Below, piece by piece: positions 49,662 through 57,213 of a DNA stretch of 64,000 nucleotides; the stretch's first letter is position 1; each line of letters starts with the position of its first letter. The position numbers and the translations under genes are program-made. Source of the stretch: Streptomyces kanamyceticus (lineage in GTDB: Bacteria; Actinomycetota; Actinomycetes; Streptomycetales; Streptomycetaceae); the NCBI RefSeq assembly GCF_008704495.1, contig NZ_CP023699.1, positions 3,968,001 to 4,032,000 of the forward strand, in the 5' to 3' direction. The notes beneath the pieces were generated by a model, which worked only from the letters and a program-made list of their open reading frames with translations, was not told where the DNA came from and did not search any database.

Positions 49662-50735
49662 ATGACCCTCTCCCGCGAAATCCGCCTCGCCGCCCGCCCC
49701 ACCGGCGAACCCACCCCCGCCGACTTCGAGTTGGCCACCACCCAGGTCCCGGGTGAGGGCGAGCTCGCCGAGGGGCAGATCCTCGTACGCAACACCTGGA
49801 TGTCGGTCGACCCGTACATGCGCGGTCGCATGGACGACGTGCCGTCCTACATCCCGCCGTTCCGGCTGGGCGCGCCGCTGGAGGGCAGCGCGCTCGGCGA
49901 GGTCGTCGCGTCCCACGCCCCCGGAGTGCCGGTCGGCGCGACCGTCACGCACTTCCTGGGCTGGCGGGAGTACGCCGTGCTCGACGCCGCCGCCGCGACG
50001 GTCGTCGACACCTCGATCGCCCCGGCCGACGCCTACCTCGGCCCGCTCGGCACGACGGGCCTGACCGCGTACGCCGCGCTGACCCGCACCGCGCCGGTGC
50101 GCGAGGGCGACGTCGTCTTCATCTCGGCCGCGGCCGGTGCGGTCGGCAGCGTCGCGGGCCAGATCGCCCGGGAACTCGGGGCGTCGCGGGTGATCGGCTC
50201 GGCGGGCGGGCCCGCGAAGACGAAGAAGCTCCTCGACTCCTTCGGGTACGACGCGGCCATCGACTACCGCGCGGGCGGCCTGCCCGAGCAGCTCGCCCAG
50301 GCCGCGCCCGACGGCGTGGACGTCTACCTCGACTCGGTCGGCGGCGACCACCTGGAGGCCGCGATCGGCGCGATCCGTCCCGGTGGCCGCATCGCGCTGG
50401 TCGGCGCCATCAGCACCTACAACGCGACCGAGCCGCCGCCCGGACCGAACAACCTCTTCCACGCCGCCAAGCAGGAGGCGACGCTGCGCGGCATGCTCGT
50501 CACCAGCCACCTGGACCTGTTCCCGGAGTGGATCGGCCGGGCGGCGCCGCTGCTCGCCGACGGCAGTCTGCGCACCGAGCGGACCGTCGTCGACGGCATC
50601 GAGCGGGCACCGGAGGCGTTCCTCGGGGTGCTGCGCGGGGCGAACACCGGCAAGATGCTGGTCCGCATCGGCGCCGTCACAGGGTCACATGCCGTCACAG
50701 GGGCACACGCCGTCACAGGATCACATGAGGGATGA
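49662..50735 (+). CDS. NADP-dependent oxidoreductase (zinc-independent MDR, alkenal-reductase type)
   Basis: 357 residues from ATG 49662 (GGAAGG upstream). MDR hallmarks: NTWMSVDPYMRGRM, FLGWREYAVLDA, LGPLGTTGLTAYAALT, cofactor motif VFISAAAGAVGSVAGQIARELGA-RVIGSAGG, KTKKLLDSFGYDAAIDYR, YLDSVGGDHLEAAIGAIRPGGRIALVGAIS-YN. This is the YncB/prostaglandin-reductase-like branch that reduces alkenals or enones with NADPH. The last 20 residues (AVTGSHAVTGAHAVTGSHEG) come from an 18-bp tandem repeat. Divergent from the SARP gene; its 3' end overlaps the convergent gene by 23 bases. Confidence 0.93.
   Translation: MTLSREIRLAARPTGEPTPADFELATTQVPGEGELAEGQILVRNTWMSVDPYMRGRMDDVPSYIPPFRLGAPLEGSALGEVVASHAPGVPVGATVTHFLGWREYAVLDAAAATVVDTSIAPADAYLGPLGTTGLTAYAALTRTAPVREGDVVFISAAAGAVGSVAGQIARELGASRVIGSAGGPAKTKKLLDSFGYDAAIDYRAGGLPEQLAQAAPDGVDVYLDSVGGDHLEAAIGAIRPGGRIALVGAISTYNATEPPPGPNNLFHAAKQEATLRGMLVTSHLDLFPEWIGRAAPLLADGSLRTERTVVDGIERAPEAFLGVLRGANTGKMLVRIGAVTGSHAVTGAHAVTGSHEG
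50673..50726. repeat. 18-bp tandem repeat, three units, at gene end
   Basis: GCCGTCACAGGGTCACAT, GCCGTCACAGGGGCACAC and GCCGTCACAGGATCACAT. On the plus strand they encode AVTG(S/A)H repeats at the C-terminus of the oxidoreductase; on the minus strand the last unit contains the stop of the facing gene (50713). Confidence 0.85.
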
Positions 50736-51897
50736 ACCTCGCGTACTCGTCCGTGATCAGCCCCGCCGACTCCCTGATGCCGAGTCCGGCCGCCTCGTCC
50801 TCGACGACCCACGCGCCGAGGACGACGCGGTTGCCGTCGAAGTCGGGCAACGGAGCCAACTCCTGGTAGCAACAAGGCTCTTCACGGAGGACCGGCGCGG
50901 CGCCCGGCTCGTGCACCGTCACTCCGGCGCCTTCCCTGCCGAGCAGCGGCTTCGCCACGTACCCCCGAGTGGTGGCCAGCTCGCGCGGCCCGTCCAGATA
51001 CGCGGGCAGCAGGTTCGGATGCCCCGGATACAGCTCCCACAACACGGCGAGCAGCGCCTTGTTGGAGAGCAGCATCTTCCAGGCGGGTTCGATCCACAGC
51101 GTCGAGCCGGTGCCGCCGCCGTTGTCCAGGGTCTCCAGGACGTGCGGCGCGAAGCGGTCCGTGGTCAGCCACTCCCACGGGTAGAGCTTGAAGCAACTCC
51201 GCATGAACCGGAGCTTCTTGTCGACGAAGCGGCCCGAGAGCCGGTCCCAGCCGATGTCCTCCATGGAGATGGACTCGGCGGCGAGACCCGCCTGTTCGGC
51301 GGTCTCGCGCAGGTACGCGACCGTCATCAGGTCCTCGCCGAGTTCGTCGGCGGCGGAGTGCGCGAAGTACAGGGGGCCGCCGGGCGGCAGGAGCGGGGCC
51401 TGCTTCTTCCAGGCGTCGACCAGGCGTTCGTGGAGGGAGTTCCACTGGTCGGCGCCGGGGAAGCGCTCCTCCATCCAGAACCACTGGGGGCTCGCCGCCT
51501 CGACCAGGGACGTGGGCGTGTCGGCGTTGTACTCCAGCATCTTGGCCGGGCCCGTGCCGTCGTAGCGCAGGTCGAACCGACCGTACAGAGAAGGGAGTTC
51601 GGCCTTGCGCCGCCACGCCTCGGCGACGGCTTCGATCACCCTGGGGTCCGTGATGCCGAGGTCGCCGAAGCGGTCGTGCTCGACGATGTGGCCCGCCGCC
51701 GCGAGGCACATCGCGTGCAGTTCCTCGACGACCTCCTCCAGCGCCTCGACCTCGGGGAGCGAGAAGACGTAGTACGCGCTCTCGTCCCAGTAGGGGCGCA
51801 GCGAGTCGTCGGGGTAGCGGGTGAGCGGGTAGATGAGCCCCTGGTCCTCGACGGTCTGCTGCCAGCCGGGACGGGGGTCGATGACGCGGCGTTCCAT
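50713..51897 (-). CDS. Glutathionylspermidine-synthase family protein (YgiC/YjfC-like)
   Basis: 394 residues. The ATP-grasp-type GSP_synth domain fills the protein: YPLTRYPDDSLRPYWDESAYYVFSLPEVEALEEVVEELHAMCLAA, GRFDLRYDGTGPAKMLEYNADTPTSLVEAASPQWFW, LYFAHSAADELGEDLMTVAYL, EPAWKMLLSNKALLAVLWELYPGHPNLLPAY, YVAKPLLGREGAGV, CCYQELAPLPDFDGNRVVLGAWVVEDEAAGLGIRESAGLITDEYARFIPHVI. It lacks the amidase half of the enterobacterial Gss. It probably ligates an amine to an acid in an unknown substrate, since Streptomyces uses mycothiol, not glutathione. Paired with the upstream lipoprotein gene (11 bases). Confidence 0.9.
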   Translation of the reverse strand: MERRVIDPRPGWQQTVEDQGLIYPLTRYPDDSLRPYWDESAYYVFSLPEVEALEEVVEELHAMCLAAAGHIVEHDRFGDLGITDPRVIEAVAEAWRRKAELPSLYGRFDLRYDGTGPAKMLEYNADTPTSLVEAASPQWFWMEERFPGADQWNSLHERLVDAWKKQAPLLPPGGPLYFAHSAADELGEDLMTVAYLRETAEQAGLAAESISMEDIGWDRLSGRFVDKKLRFMRSCFKLYPWEWLTTDRFAPHVLETLDNGGGTGSTLWIEPAWKMLLSNKALLAVLWELYPGHPNLLPAYLDGPRELATTRGYVAKPLLGREGAGVTVHEPGAAPVLREEPCCYQELAPLPDFDGNRVVLGAWVVEDEAAGLGIRESAGLITDEYARFIPHVIL

Positions 51898-51908
51898 GAT
51901 TCGTACGC

Positions 51909-52295
51909 TCAGCCGCCGCCGCTGCCGCTGCCCGAGCAGCCGAAGCCGTCGCGGTCGACGGCCTCGCTGCGGCTGAAGGTGCCGTAGTCGGCGTAGCGGC
52001 CGTCGACGTCGGCGTCGTAGTACCAGGTGGGATCGGTGCGGCCGGAGCCCGTGCCGGTGCCGGTGCCCTTGCCGGTGCCGTACGAGCCACCCGCGCCCGT
52101 CTTGCGCCCCGAGGTCCCCGTCTTGCAGCCCTTGTCGCTGACGATCTTGTATCCGAGCATCGCGTCGTAACTGTCCCGGTCCACGCAGCGCCGGTCCGGG
52201 TCCGAGCCGCAGGAGGTCAGGGCGGCGGCGAGGACGCCCATGCCGCCGAGTACGACCGTGCTGGACCGCAGCCGCCGTGGTTGTTTCTGTGCCAT
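51909..52295 (-). CDS. Gly/Ser-rich lipoprotein (YgiB/DUF1190-like context)
   Basis: 128 residues. Signal peptide RRLRSSTVVLGGMGVLAAALTSC-GS with lipobox LTSC (Cys about 29). Mature part: CVDRDSYDAMLGYKIVSDKGCKTG, a glycine/threonine linker (GTGKGTGTGTGSGRT), then TWYYDADVDGRYADYGTFSRSEAVDRDGFGCSGSGSGGG. The YYDADVDG-YADYGTFSR...V-R-GFG ending is the pattern found in lipoproteins linked to GSP_synth genes, as YgiB is to YgiC in E. coli. Acts at the outer face of the membrane; function unknown. Confidence 0.82.
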   Translation of the reverse strand: MAQKQPRRLRSSTVVLGGMGVLAAALTSCGSDPDRRCVDRDSYDAMLGYKIVSDKGCKTGTSGRKTGAGGSYGTGKGTGTGTGSGRTDPTWYYDADVDGRYADYGTFSRSEAVDRDGFGCSGSGSGGG

Positions 52296-52318
52296 TGTTC
52301 CGCTCCCCCGTCGTCTTA

Positions 52319-52374
52319 CTTCGTACGTCGTGCTTCGTACGTCACGCTTCGTACGTCACGCTTCGTACGTGATC
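52319..52374. repeat. 14-bp tandem repeat, four units, intergenic
   Basis: CTTCGTACGTC(G/A)(T/C)G three times and a fourth CTTCGTACGTGATC, in the 5' region of the lipoprotein gene (start 52295). CGTACG inside each unit is itself palindromic, so the block offers regularly spaced sites for a regulator. Confidence 0.8.
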
Positions 52375-52480
52375 GGCGATCAGCGTAAGTAACCCCAGGC
52401 ACGCCCTGCCCGGCGCCTCCCCTCGATGTCCCTTGGATCCCTTGGGTCTCCTTTGACTCGCCTTCCTCTACAGTCACTTC

Positions 52481-53356
52481 GTGTCTCTTGGGATGATTTG
52501 CGCTCTCGGTTCAGCGGTCTGCTTCGGCACCGCCTCAGTTCTCCAGGCGGTCGCCGCCCGCGCCACCGCGCCGGGCACCGGCTCCGGTGTCGACCCCGCG
52601 CTGCTCCTGCGCGCCCTGCGCCAGTGGCGTTACCTCGCCGGACTCGGGCTCGACGGACTCGGCTTCCTGCTCCAGATCGTCGCCCTGCGCTCCATCCCGA
52701 TCTACGCGGTGGGCGCGGCGCTCGCCGCGAGTCTCGCCGTCACGGCCGTGGTCGCCGCGCGCCTCCTGCACGTACGGCTCAGCGGCGTCGAGTGGGGCGC
52801 GGTGGGCGTCGTCTGCGCGGGCCTCGCGATGCTCGGCCTGGCGTCCGGGGCCGAGGGCGAGCGCACCGGCTCGACGACGCTCCGCTACGTCATGCTCGGC
52901 GTCGCCCTCGCCGTGCTGCTCCTCGGCGCGGTGGCGGGACGGCTGCCCGACCGGGGCCGGGCCCTCGCGCTCGGCCTCGGCGCGGGCTTCGGCTTCGGCG
53001 TGGTCGAGGTGACCGTACGCCTGATCGACGACGTCTCGCCGGGCGCGCTCGTCACCAACCCGGCGACGTACGCCCTGCTGCTCGGCGGAGGCGCCGCCTT
53101 CTTGCTCCTCACCTCGGCCCTGCAGCGCGGCTCGGTGACCACGGCCACCGCCGGGATGGTGATCGGCGAGACGGTCGGCCCCGCGCTCGTCGGGGTGGTC
53201 TGGCTCGGCGACCGCACCCGCGAGGGACTCGAATGGCTGGCGATCCTCGGCTTCGCGGTGGCGATCGCGGGGGCACTGGCGCTCGCGCGGTTCGGCGAGG
53301 CGCCGGAACAGGCCGATGGGCCCGAGGAGTTGAGCGAGTCCGCACCGCAGGGCTGA
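52481..53356 (+). CDS. EamA/DMT-family membrane protein
   Basis: 291 residues from GTG 52481. About nine to ten membrane helices in the drug/metabolite transporter pattern: MICALGSAVCFGTASVLQAVAARA, LLLRALRQWRYLAGLGLDGLGFLLQIVALRSIPIYAVGAALAASLAVTAVVAARLLHVRLSGVEWGAVGVVCAGLAMLG. The second half is ALGLGAGFGFGVVEVTVRLID...TAGMVIGETVGPALVGVVWLGDRTREGLEWLAILGFAVAIAGALAL, with the usual late VIGE-VGP-L-G--WLGD motif. Substrate unknown. Stands alone; the repeats upstream may be regulatory. Confidence 0.85.
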   Translation: MSLGMICALGSAVCFGTASVLQAVAARATAPGTGSGVDPALLLRALRQWRYLAGLGLDGLGFLLQIVALRSIPIYAVGAALAASLAVTAVVAARLLHVRLSGVEWGAVGVVCAGLAMLGLASGAEGERTGSTTLRYVMLGVALAVLLLGAVAGRLPDRGRALALGLGAGFGFGVVEVTVRLIDDVSPGALVTNPATYALLLGGGAAFLLLTSALQRGSVTTATAGMVIGETVGPALVGVVWLGDRTREGLEWLAILGFAVAIAGALALARFGEAPEQADGPEELSESAPQG

Positions 53357-53487
53357 GCCGCCCCCAGGGGGGCCTGCCTGGGCCGAGTTGACACCCCACG
53401 TCACAGAAAAACGCTTAGCCGCCGCCCACCCCACCCGGTACGGTCTCGTCGTCCTCACAGTTCCCACCTGGAGAGAAGGCCCCGACG

Positions 53488-53865
53488 ATGGCATGTCGTA
53501 TCAGTGAGCTCGTCCTCGGTTGCCGCGAGCCCGAGGCGCTCGCGCGGTTCTGGTGCGAGGTCCTGGACTTCGTGGTGCTCGATCAGGAGGAGGGCTGCGT
53601 CGAGATCGGGGCGCGCGACGGGTTCGGCGGCTCGCAGCCGACGATCATCTTCAGCTACCGGGAAGAGCCGGAGCCCGGCAAGACCCGGCTGCACATCGAC
53701 GTCAACGCCACCGACCGCGACCAGGACGCCGAACTCGAACGCCTGCTTGCCCTCGGAGCGCGCCCCGCCGACATCGGCCAGACCGGCGAGGAGCAGTGGC
53801 ACGTGCTCGCCGACCCCGAGGGCAACGAGTTCTGCCTGCTCAAGGCCCGCCTCAACCCGATCTGA
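53488..53865 (+). CDS. VOC-family (glyoxalase-like) protein
   Basis: 125 residues. MACRISELVLGCREPEALARFWCEVLDFVVLDQEEGCVEIGARDG is the first beta-alpha-beta3 module; TRLHIDVNATDRDQDAELERLLALGARPADIGQTGEEQWHVLADPEGNEFCLLKARL is the second, with the W-V-LADPEGNEFCLL ending of the DUF-like glyoxalase_6 group. ATG 53488 follows a GGAGAG site. The reaction is unknown. Only distantly similar to the VOC protein at 20832. Confidence 0.88.
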   Translation: MACRISELVLGCREPEALARFWCEVLDFVVLDQEEGCVEIGARDGFGGSQPTIIFSYREEPEPGKTRLHIDVNATDRDQDAELERLLALGARPADIGQTGEEQWHVLADPEGNEFCLLKARLNPI

Positions 53866-53877
53866 CGGTCATCAGGC

Positions 53878-53925
53878 CTCAGATCCTCAGATCCTCAGGT
53901 TCTCAGATCCTCAGGTTCTCAGGGA
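53878..53925. repeat. 8-bp tandem repeat, six units, at the junction of convergent genes
   Basis: CTCAGATC, CTCAGATC, CTCAGGTT, CTCAGATC, CTCAGGTT, CTCAGGGA. The stop codon of the MocR gene (53919-53921) is inside the last unit. Because 8 is not a multiple of 3, expansion into the gene would change its C-terminus. Confidence 0.85.
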
Positions 53926-55412
53926 AGCACCCGGCACAGCGCCTCCAGCGCCCCCGCCCACGCGTGCTCCGCCGGTGTCCCGTACCCCACCACCAGCGCG
54001 TCCGTCTGCCGCGCCCCCGCGCGTGGATGCCGGAAGCGGGACAGGCCCTGCACCGCGAGACGTTCCCAGTTGGCGGCCTGGACGACGGACTGCTCGGTGC
54101 CCGGCGGGAGTTCGACGACGGCGTGCAGGCCCGCCGCGATGCCGGTGGCCCGCACCTCCGGGGCCCGTTCGGCGAGGGCGGCCACCAGTTGGTCGCGGCG
54201 GCGCCGGTAGCGCAGGCGGGCGGCGCGCACCTGACGGTCGTACGCGCCGGAGGTGATGAACTCCGCGAGCGTCAGCTGGTCCAGGGCGCCGCACGCCCAC
54301 CCCGACGCGTCCTTCTCGCCGAGGACCTCGTCGCGCAGCGCGGACGGCAGCACCATCCAGCCGAGGCGCAGGCCGGGGGCGAGTGACTTGCTGGCCGTGC
54401 CGAGGTAGACGACGCGTTCGGGGTCCAGGCCCTGAAGGGCGCCGACGGGCTGGCGGTCGTAGCGGAACTCGCCGTCGTAGTCGTCCTCCAGGATCAGTCC
54501 GCCCTCGCGCCGCGCCCAGTCGACGGCCGCCGCGCGCCGCTCGGGACGCAGCGGCACCCCCATCGGGAACTGGTGCGCGGGGGTGAGGAGCACCGCCTTC
54601 GAGGCGCCCGCGCCAGACCTGCCGGACCCGCCGGACCTGCCAGACCCGCCGGACCCGCCAGACCCCAACCCCGCCGTGCACGTGCCCAGTTCGTCGAAGT
54701 CGAGCGGTGCCGTGCGCAGGCCCGCGCGATGCAGCAGGTTCCAGTGGACGTCCAGGCCGTACGACTCCACGGTCACCTCGGGCAGTCCGCGCTGCCGCAG
54801 CACCCGGCCCAGGATCGAGAGGCCGTGCACGAATCCGGCGGTGACGACGATGCGGTCGGGGTCGGCGCGCACGCCGCGCGCCCTCGCGAGGTAGCGGGCG
54901 AGTGCCTCGCGCAGTTCGACGCGGCCGCGCGGATCGCCGTACCCGAGCGCGTCGTTGGGGGCGGCCGCCATCGCGCGGCGGGCCGCCTTGAGCCACTCCG
55001 TACGCGGGAAGGCGGACAGGTCAGGGGTGCCGGGGGTGAGGTCGTACGTCGGCGCGCCGCCCTTCCTGCGCGGCGTCGCGGCCCGCACCGGCGGCGCGAC
55101 GACCCGCTCGGCCACGCGCGTGCCCGAGCCCTGCCGCGCGGTGAGCCAGCCCTCGGCGACCAGGTCGGCGTACGCGTCGGCGACGGTGTTGCGCGCGATG
55201 CCGAGGTCGACGGCGAGCGAGCGGGACGACGGCAGTCGCGTGCCGGGGGCCAGGCGGCCGCCGCGCACGGCCTCGCGCAGCGCGTCGGTCAGGCCCTTGC
55301 GGACGCCACCGCGGGACCTGTCACCGTCGCGGGACGCTTCGCCGCCGCGAGACGCGTCGCCGCCCGTTTCCAGGTGCAGGTCGACGCCCAGAGTGGCCCA
55401 AGTTTCTCCCAT
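53919..55412 (-). CDS. MocR/PdxR-type GntR regulator with aminotransferase domain
   Basis: 497 residues. N-terminal GntR winged helix about 35-100 (GLTDALREAVRGGRLAPGTRLPSSRSLAVDLGIARNTVADAYADLVAEGWLTARQGSGTRVAERV). After a linker, a fold-type I aminotransferase domain: AMAAAPNDALGYGDPRGRVELREALARYLARARGV, GLILEDDYDGEFRYDR, PLP Lys VVYLGTASKSLAPGLRLGWMVLP. A Gly/Ser-rich insert (GSGGSGRSGGSGRSGAGASK) encoded by 9-bp repeats interrupts the domain near residue 255. Likely a PLP-sensing or amino-compound-sensing regulator. Only 47 bases separate its start from the divergent AhpD operon, its probable target. Confidence 0.93.
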   Translation of the reverse strand: MGETWATLGVDLHLETGGDASRGGEASRDGDRSRGGVRKGLTDALREAVRGGRLAPGTRLPSSRSLAVDLGIARNTVADAYADLVAEGWLTARQGSGTRVAERVVAPPVRAATPRRKGGAPTYDLTPGTPDLSAFPRTEWLKAARRAMAAAPNDALGYGDPRGRVELREALARYLARARGVRADPDRIVVTAGFVHGLSILGRVLRQRGLPEVTVESYGLDVHWNLLHRAGLRTAPLDFDELGTCTAGLGSGGSGGSGRSGGSGRSGAGASKAVLLTPAHQFPMGVPLRPERRAAAVDWARREGGLILEDDYDGEFRYDRQPVGALQGLDPERVVYLGTASKSLAPGLRLGWMVLPSALRDEVLGEKDASGWACGALDQLTLAEFITSGAYDRQVRAARLRYRRRRDQLVAALAERAPEVRATGIAAGLHAVVELPPGTEQSVVQAANWERLAVQGLSRFRHPRAGARQTDALVVGYGTPAEHAWAGALEALCRVLP

Positions 55413-55459
55413 GGAAATGGACCATACCCGTGGGCTACCACGACCGTAGGCTCATGGTC

Positions 55460-55984
55460 ATGACGACGAACGAGAACACCACAGGAACCACGACAGGCGC
55501 CACCAAGGAGTACGTCCACGAGCACAGCCCCCGCCTGGACTGGGCCCAGCACGCCCCCGAGGTCTTCAAGGCCATGATCAAGCTCGACACGGCCGCCCGT
55601 AAGGGCCTCGACCCGGTGGTCTTCGAGCTCGTCAAGATCCGCGCCTCGCAGCTCAACCACTGCGCGTTCTGCCTCGACATGCACACCAAGGACGCCCTCG
55701 CGGCGGGCGAGAGCGTCGAGCGGATCATCCAGCTCAGCGCCTGGGACGAGTCGCGGCACTTCTACACCGCCAAGGAGGTCGCCGCGATCGAGCTGACCGA
55801 GGCGATCACCGTCCTCACCGACGGATTCGTCCCCGACGACGTGTACGCGAGGGCCGCCGCGCAGTTCGAGGAGGCCGAGCTCACCCAGCTCATCGCCGCG
55901 ATCACGGTCATCAACGCGTGGAACCGCTTCGGCGTCACCACCCGCATGGTGCCGGGCCACTACAAGGCCGGGGACGTCAAGTGA
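55460..55984 (+). CDS. Carboxymuconolactone decarboxylase/AhpD-like alkylhydroperoxidase, first copy
   Basis: 174 residues from ATG 55460; TAGGCT 9 bases upstream looks like a -10 box, so the message may be leaderless. ATG 55454 is possible. Core ELVKIRASQLNHCAFCLDMHTKDALAAGESVERIIQLSAWDESRHFYTAKEVAAIELTEAITVL contains the AhpD E-x6-C-x-x-C-x-x-x-H motif with both cysteines, consistent with thiol peroxidase chemistry. First gene of a three-gene unit; its stop overlaps the next start (GTGA). Confidence 0.9.
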   Translation: MTTNENTTGTTTGATKEYVHEHSPRLDWAQHAPEVFKAMIKLDTAARKGLDPVVFELVKIRASQLNHCAFCLDMHTKDALAAGESVERIIQLSAWDESRHFYTAKEVAAIELTEAITVLTDGFVPDDVYARAAAQFEEAELTQLIAAITVINAWNRFGVTTRMVPGHYKAGDVK

Positions 55985-56427
55985 CCGCCCGTACCACGCA
56001 CTTGGACAAGCGTGTCGCCGGGGCGATGAGCGCGCTGAGCGGCGCCGCCAAGCAGGGTCTCGGCGATCCCGTGCTCGCCGAACTCGTGATGATGCGGGCC
56101 TCGCAGATCAACGCGTGCGCGTTCTGCCTCGACATGCACGTGGACATCGCCCTGGAGAACGGCGAGTCCCCGAAGCGGATCGCGCTGCTCAACGCCTGGG
56201 AAGAGGCCGGGGAGCTCTTCACCGAGCGGGAGCGGGCGGCGCTCGCGCTGACCGAGGCGGTCACCGTACTGACCGAGGGATTCGTCCCCGACGACGTGTA
56301 CGAGGTCGCGGCCAAGCACTTCGGCGAGGCCGAGCTCGCCCATCTCATCGGCCTGATCGCCGTCATCAACAGCTGGAACCGGCTGATGGTCAGCCGCCGC
56401 ATCGCGCCCGGCGGGCCCGCGTGGTGA
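55981..56427 (+). CDS. Carboxymuconolactone decarboxylase/AhpD-like protein, second copy
   Basis: 148 residues from GTG 55981, overlapping the first AhpD gene by 4 bases. LAELVMMRASQINACAFCLDMHVDIALENGESPKRIALLNAWEEAGELFTERERAALALTEAVTVLTEGFVPDDVYEVAAKHFGEAELAHLIGLIAVINSWNRLMVSRRI. The CxxC-xxxH motif is intact. It shares the TEAVTVLT-GFVPDDVY block and the AVIN-WNR ending with the first copy, so the pair is a tandem duplication that may form a heteromer. The first copy keeps an extra 25-residue N-terminus. Confidence 0.9.
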   Translation: MTARTTHLDKRVAGAMSALSGAAKQGLGDPVLAELVMMRASQINACAFCLDMHVDIALENGESPKRIALLNAWEEAGELFTERERAALALTEAVTVLTEGFVPDDVYEVAAKHFGEAELAHLIGLIAVINSWNRLMVSRRIAPGGPAW

Positions 56428-57149
56428 GCGCCGCCGGGACGCTGCGCGCCCTGCACCACGACCGGGCGCCCGGTGATCCGCTGATCCTTCCCGGGCCGTG
56501 GGACGCCGCGAGCGCGCGGGTCTTCGAGGAGGCGGGCAGCCCCGCGCTCGCCACGCCGAGCGCCGGGATCGCCCACTCCCTCGGGTACGAGGACGGGCAG
56601 GTGCCGCCGGACGAGATGTTCGCGGCGGTCGCCCGGATCACCCGGGCGGTCTCCGTGCCGGTGACGATGGACGCCGAGGCGGGCTACGGCCTCGGCGCCG
56701 GGGAGCTGGTGGACCGGCTGCTCGAAGCGGGCGCGGTCGGCTGCAACCTGGAGGACTCCCACGGCGGCGAGGACGCGGGAGTGCTCCGCGACCCCCGGGA
56801 GCAGGCGGACTGGCTCGCCCAGGTGCGGGAGGCCGCGGGGGAGCGGCTCGTCATCAACGCGCGCGTGGACACGTTCGTACGGGGTGTCGCCGATCCGGAG
56901 CGGGCGGTGGAGCGGGCCCGCCTGTACGTGGCGGCGGGCGCCGACTGCGTGTATCCGATCATGGCGCCGGTCGAGGCGATTCCCGTACTGCGTGCGGGGA
57001 TCGAGGGGCCCATGAACCTGCTGGCCAGGCCGGGCGGGCCCGCCCCCAGGGAGCTGGGGAAGCTCGGCGCCACGCGGATCACGTTCGGCCCCGGTCTGCT
57101 GCGCCGGGCGATGTCGGCACTGCGGGGCATCGCGGACGAGCTGACGTAG
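56424..57149 (+). CDS. Isocitrate lyase/PEP mutase family protein
   Basis: 241 residues from GTG 56424, overlapping the second AhpD stop. TIM-barrel motifs: GDPLILPGPWDAASARVFEEAGSPALATPSAGIAHSLGYEDGQ, Mg-binding MDAEAGYGLGAGELVDRLLEAGAVGCNLEDS, RLVINARVDTFVRG, ADCVYPIMAP. The K-(R/K)-C-G-H loop of isocitrate and methylisocitrate lyases is missing, so this belongs to the small PEP-mutase-like/oxaloacetase-type members. The exact reaction is unknown; likely C-C or P-C bond chemistry on a 2-oxo acid. Ends at a strong hairpin. Confidence 0.88.
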   Translation: MSAAGTLRALHHDRAPGDPLILPGPWDAASARVFEEAGSPALATPSAGIAHSLGYEDGQVPPDEMFAAVARITRAVSVPVTMDAEAGYGLGAGELVDRLLEAGAVGCNLEDSHGGEDAGVLRDPREQADWLAQVREAAGERLVINARVDTFVRGVADPERAVERARLYVAAGADCVYPIMAPVEAIPVLRAGIEGPMNLLARPGGPAPRELGKLGATRITFGPGLLRRAMSALRGIADELT

Positions 57150-57156
57150 ACGCGAG

Positions 57157-57191
57157 GGTGCCGGGTGCCCTTCGAAAGGGCACCCGGCACC
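57157..57191. terminator. Strong bidirectional terminator
   Basis: A perfect 16-bp stem, GGTGCCGGGTGCCCTT (57157-57172) with AAGGGCACCCGGCACC (57176-57191), loop CGA. It lies 7 bases after the plus-strand stop and 22 bases from the stop of the facing betaine-binding-protein gene. Confidence 0.92.
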
Positions 57192-57213
57192 GGAGCAGAG
57201 CAGGGACGAACGC

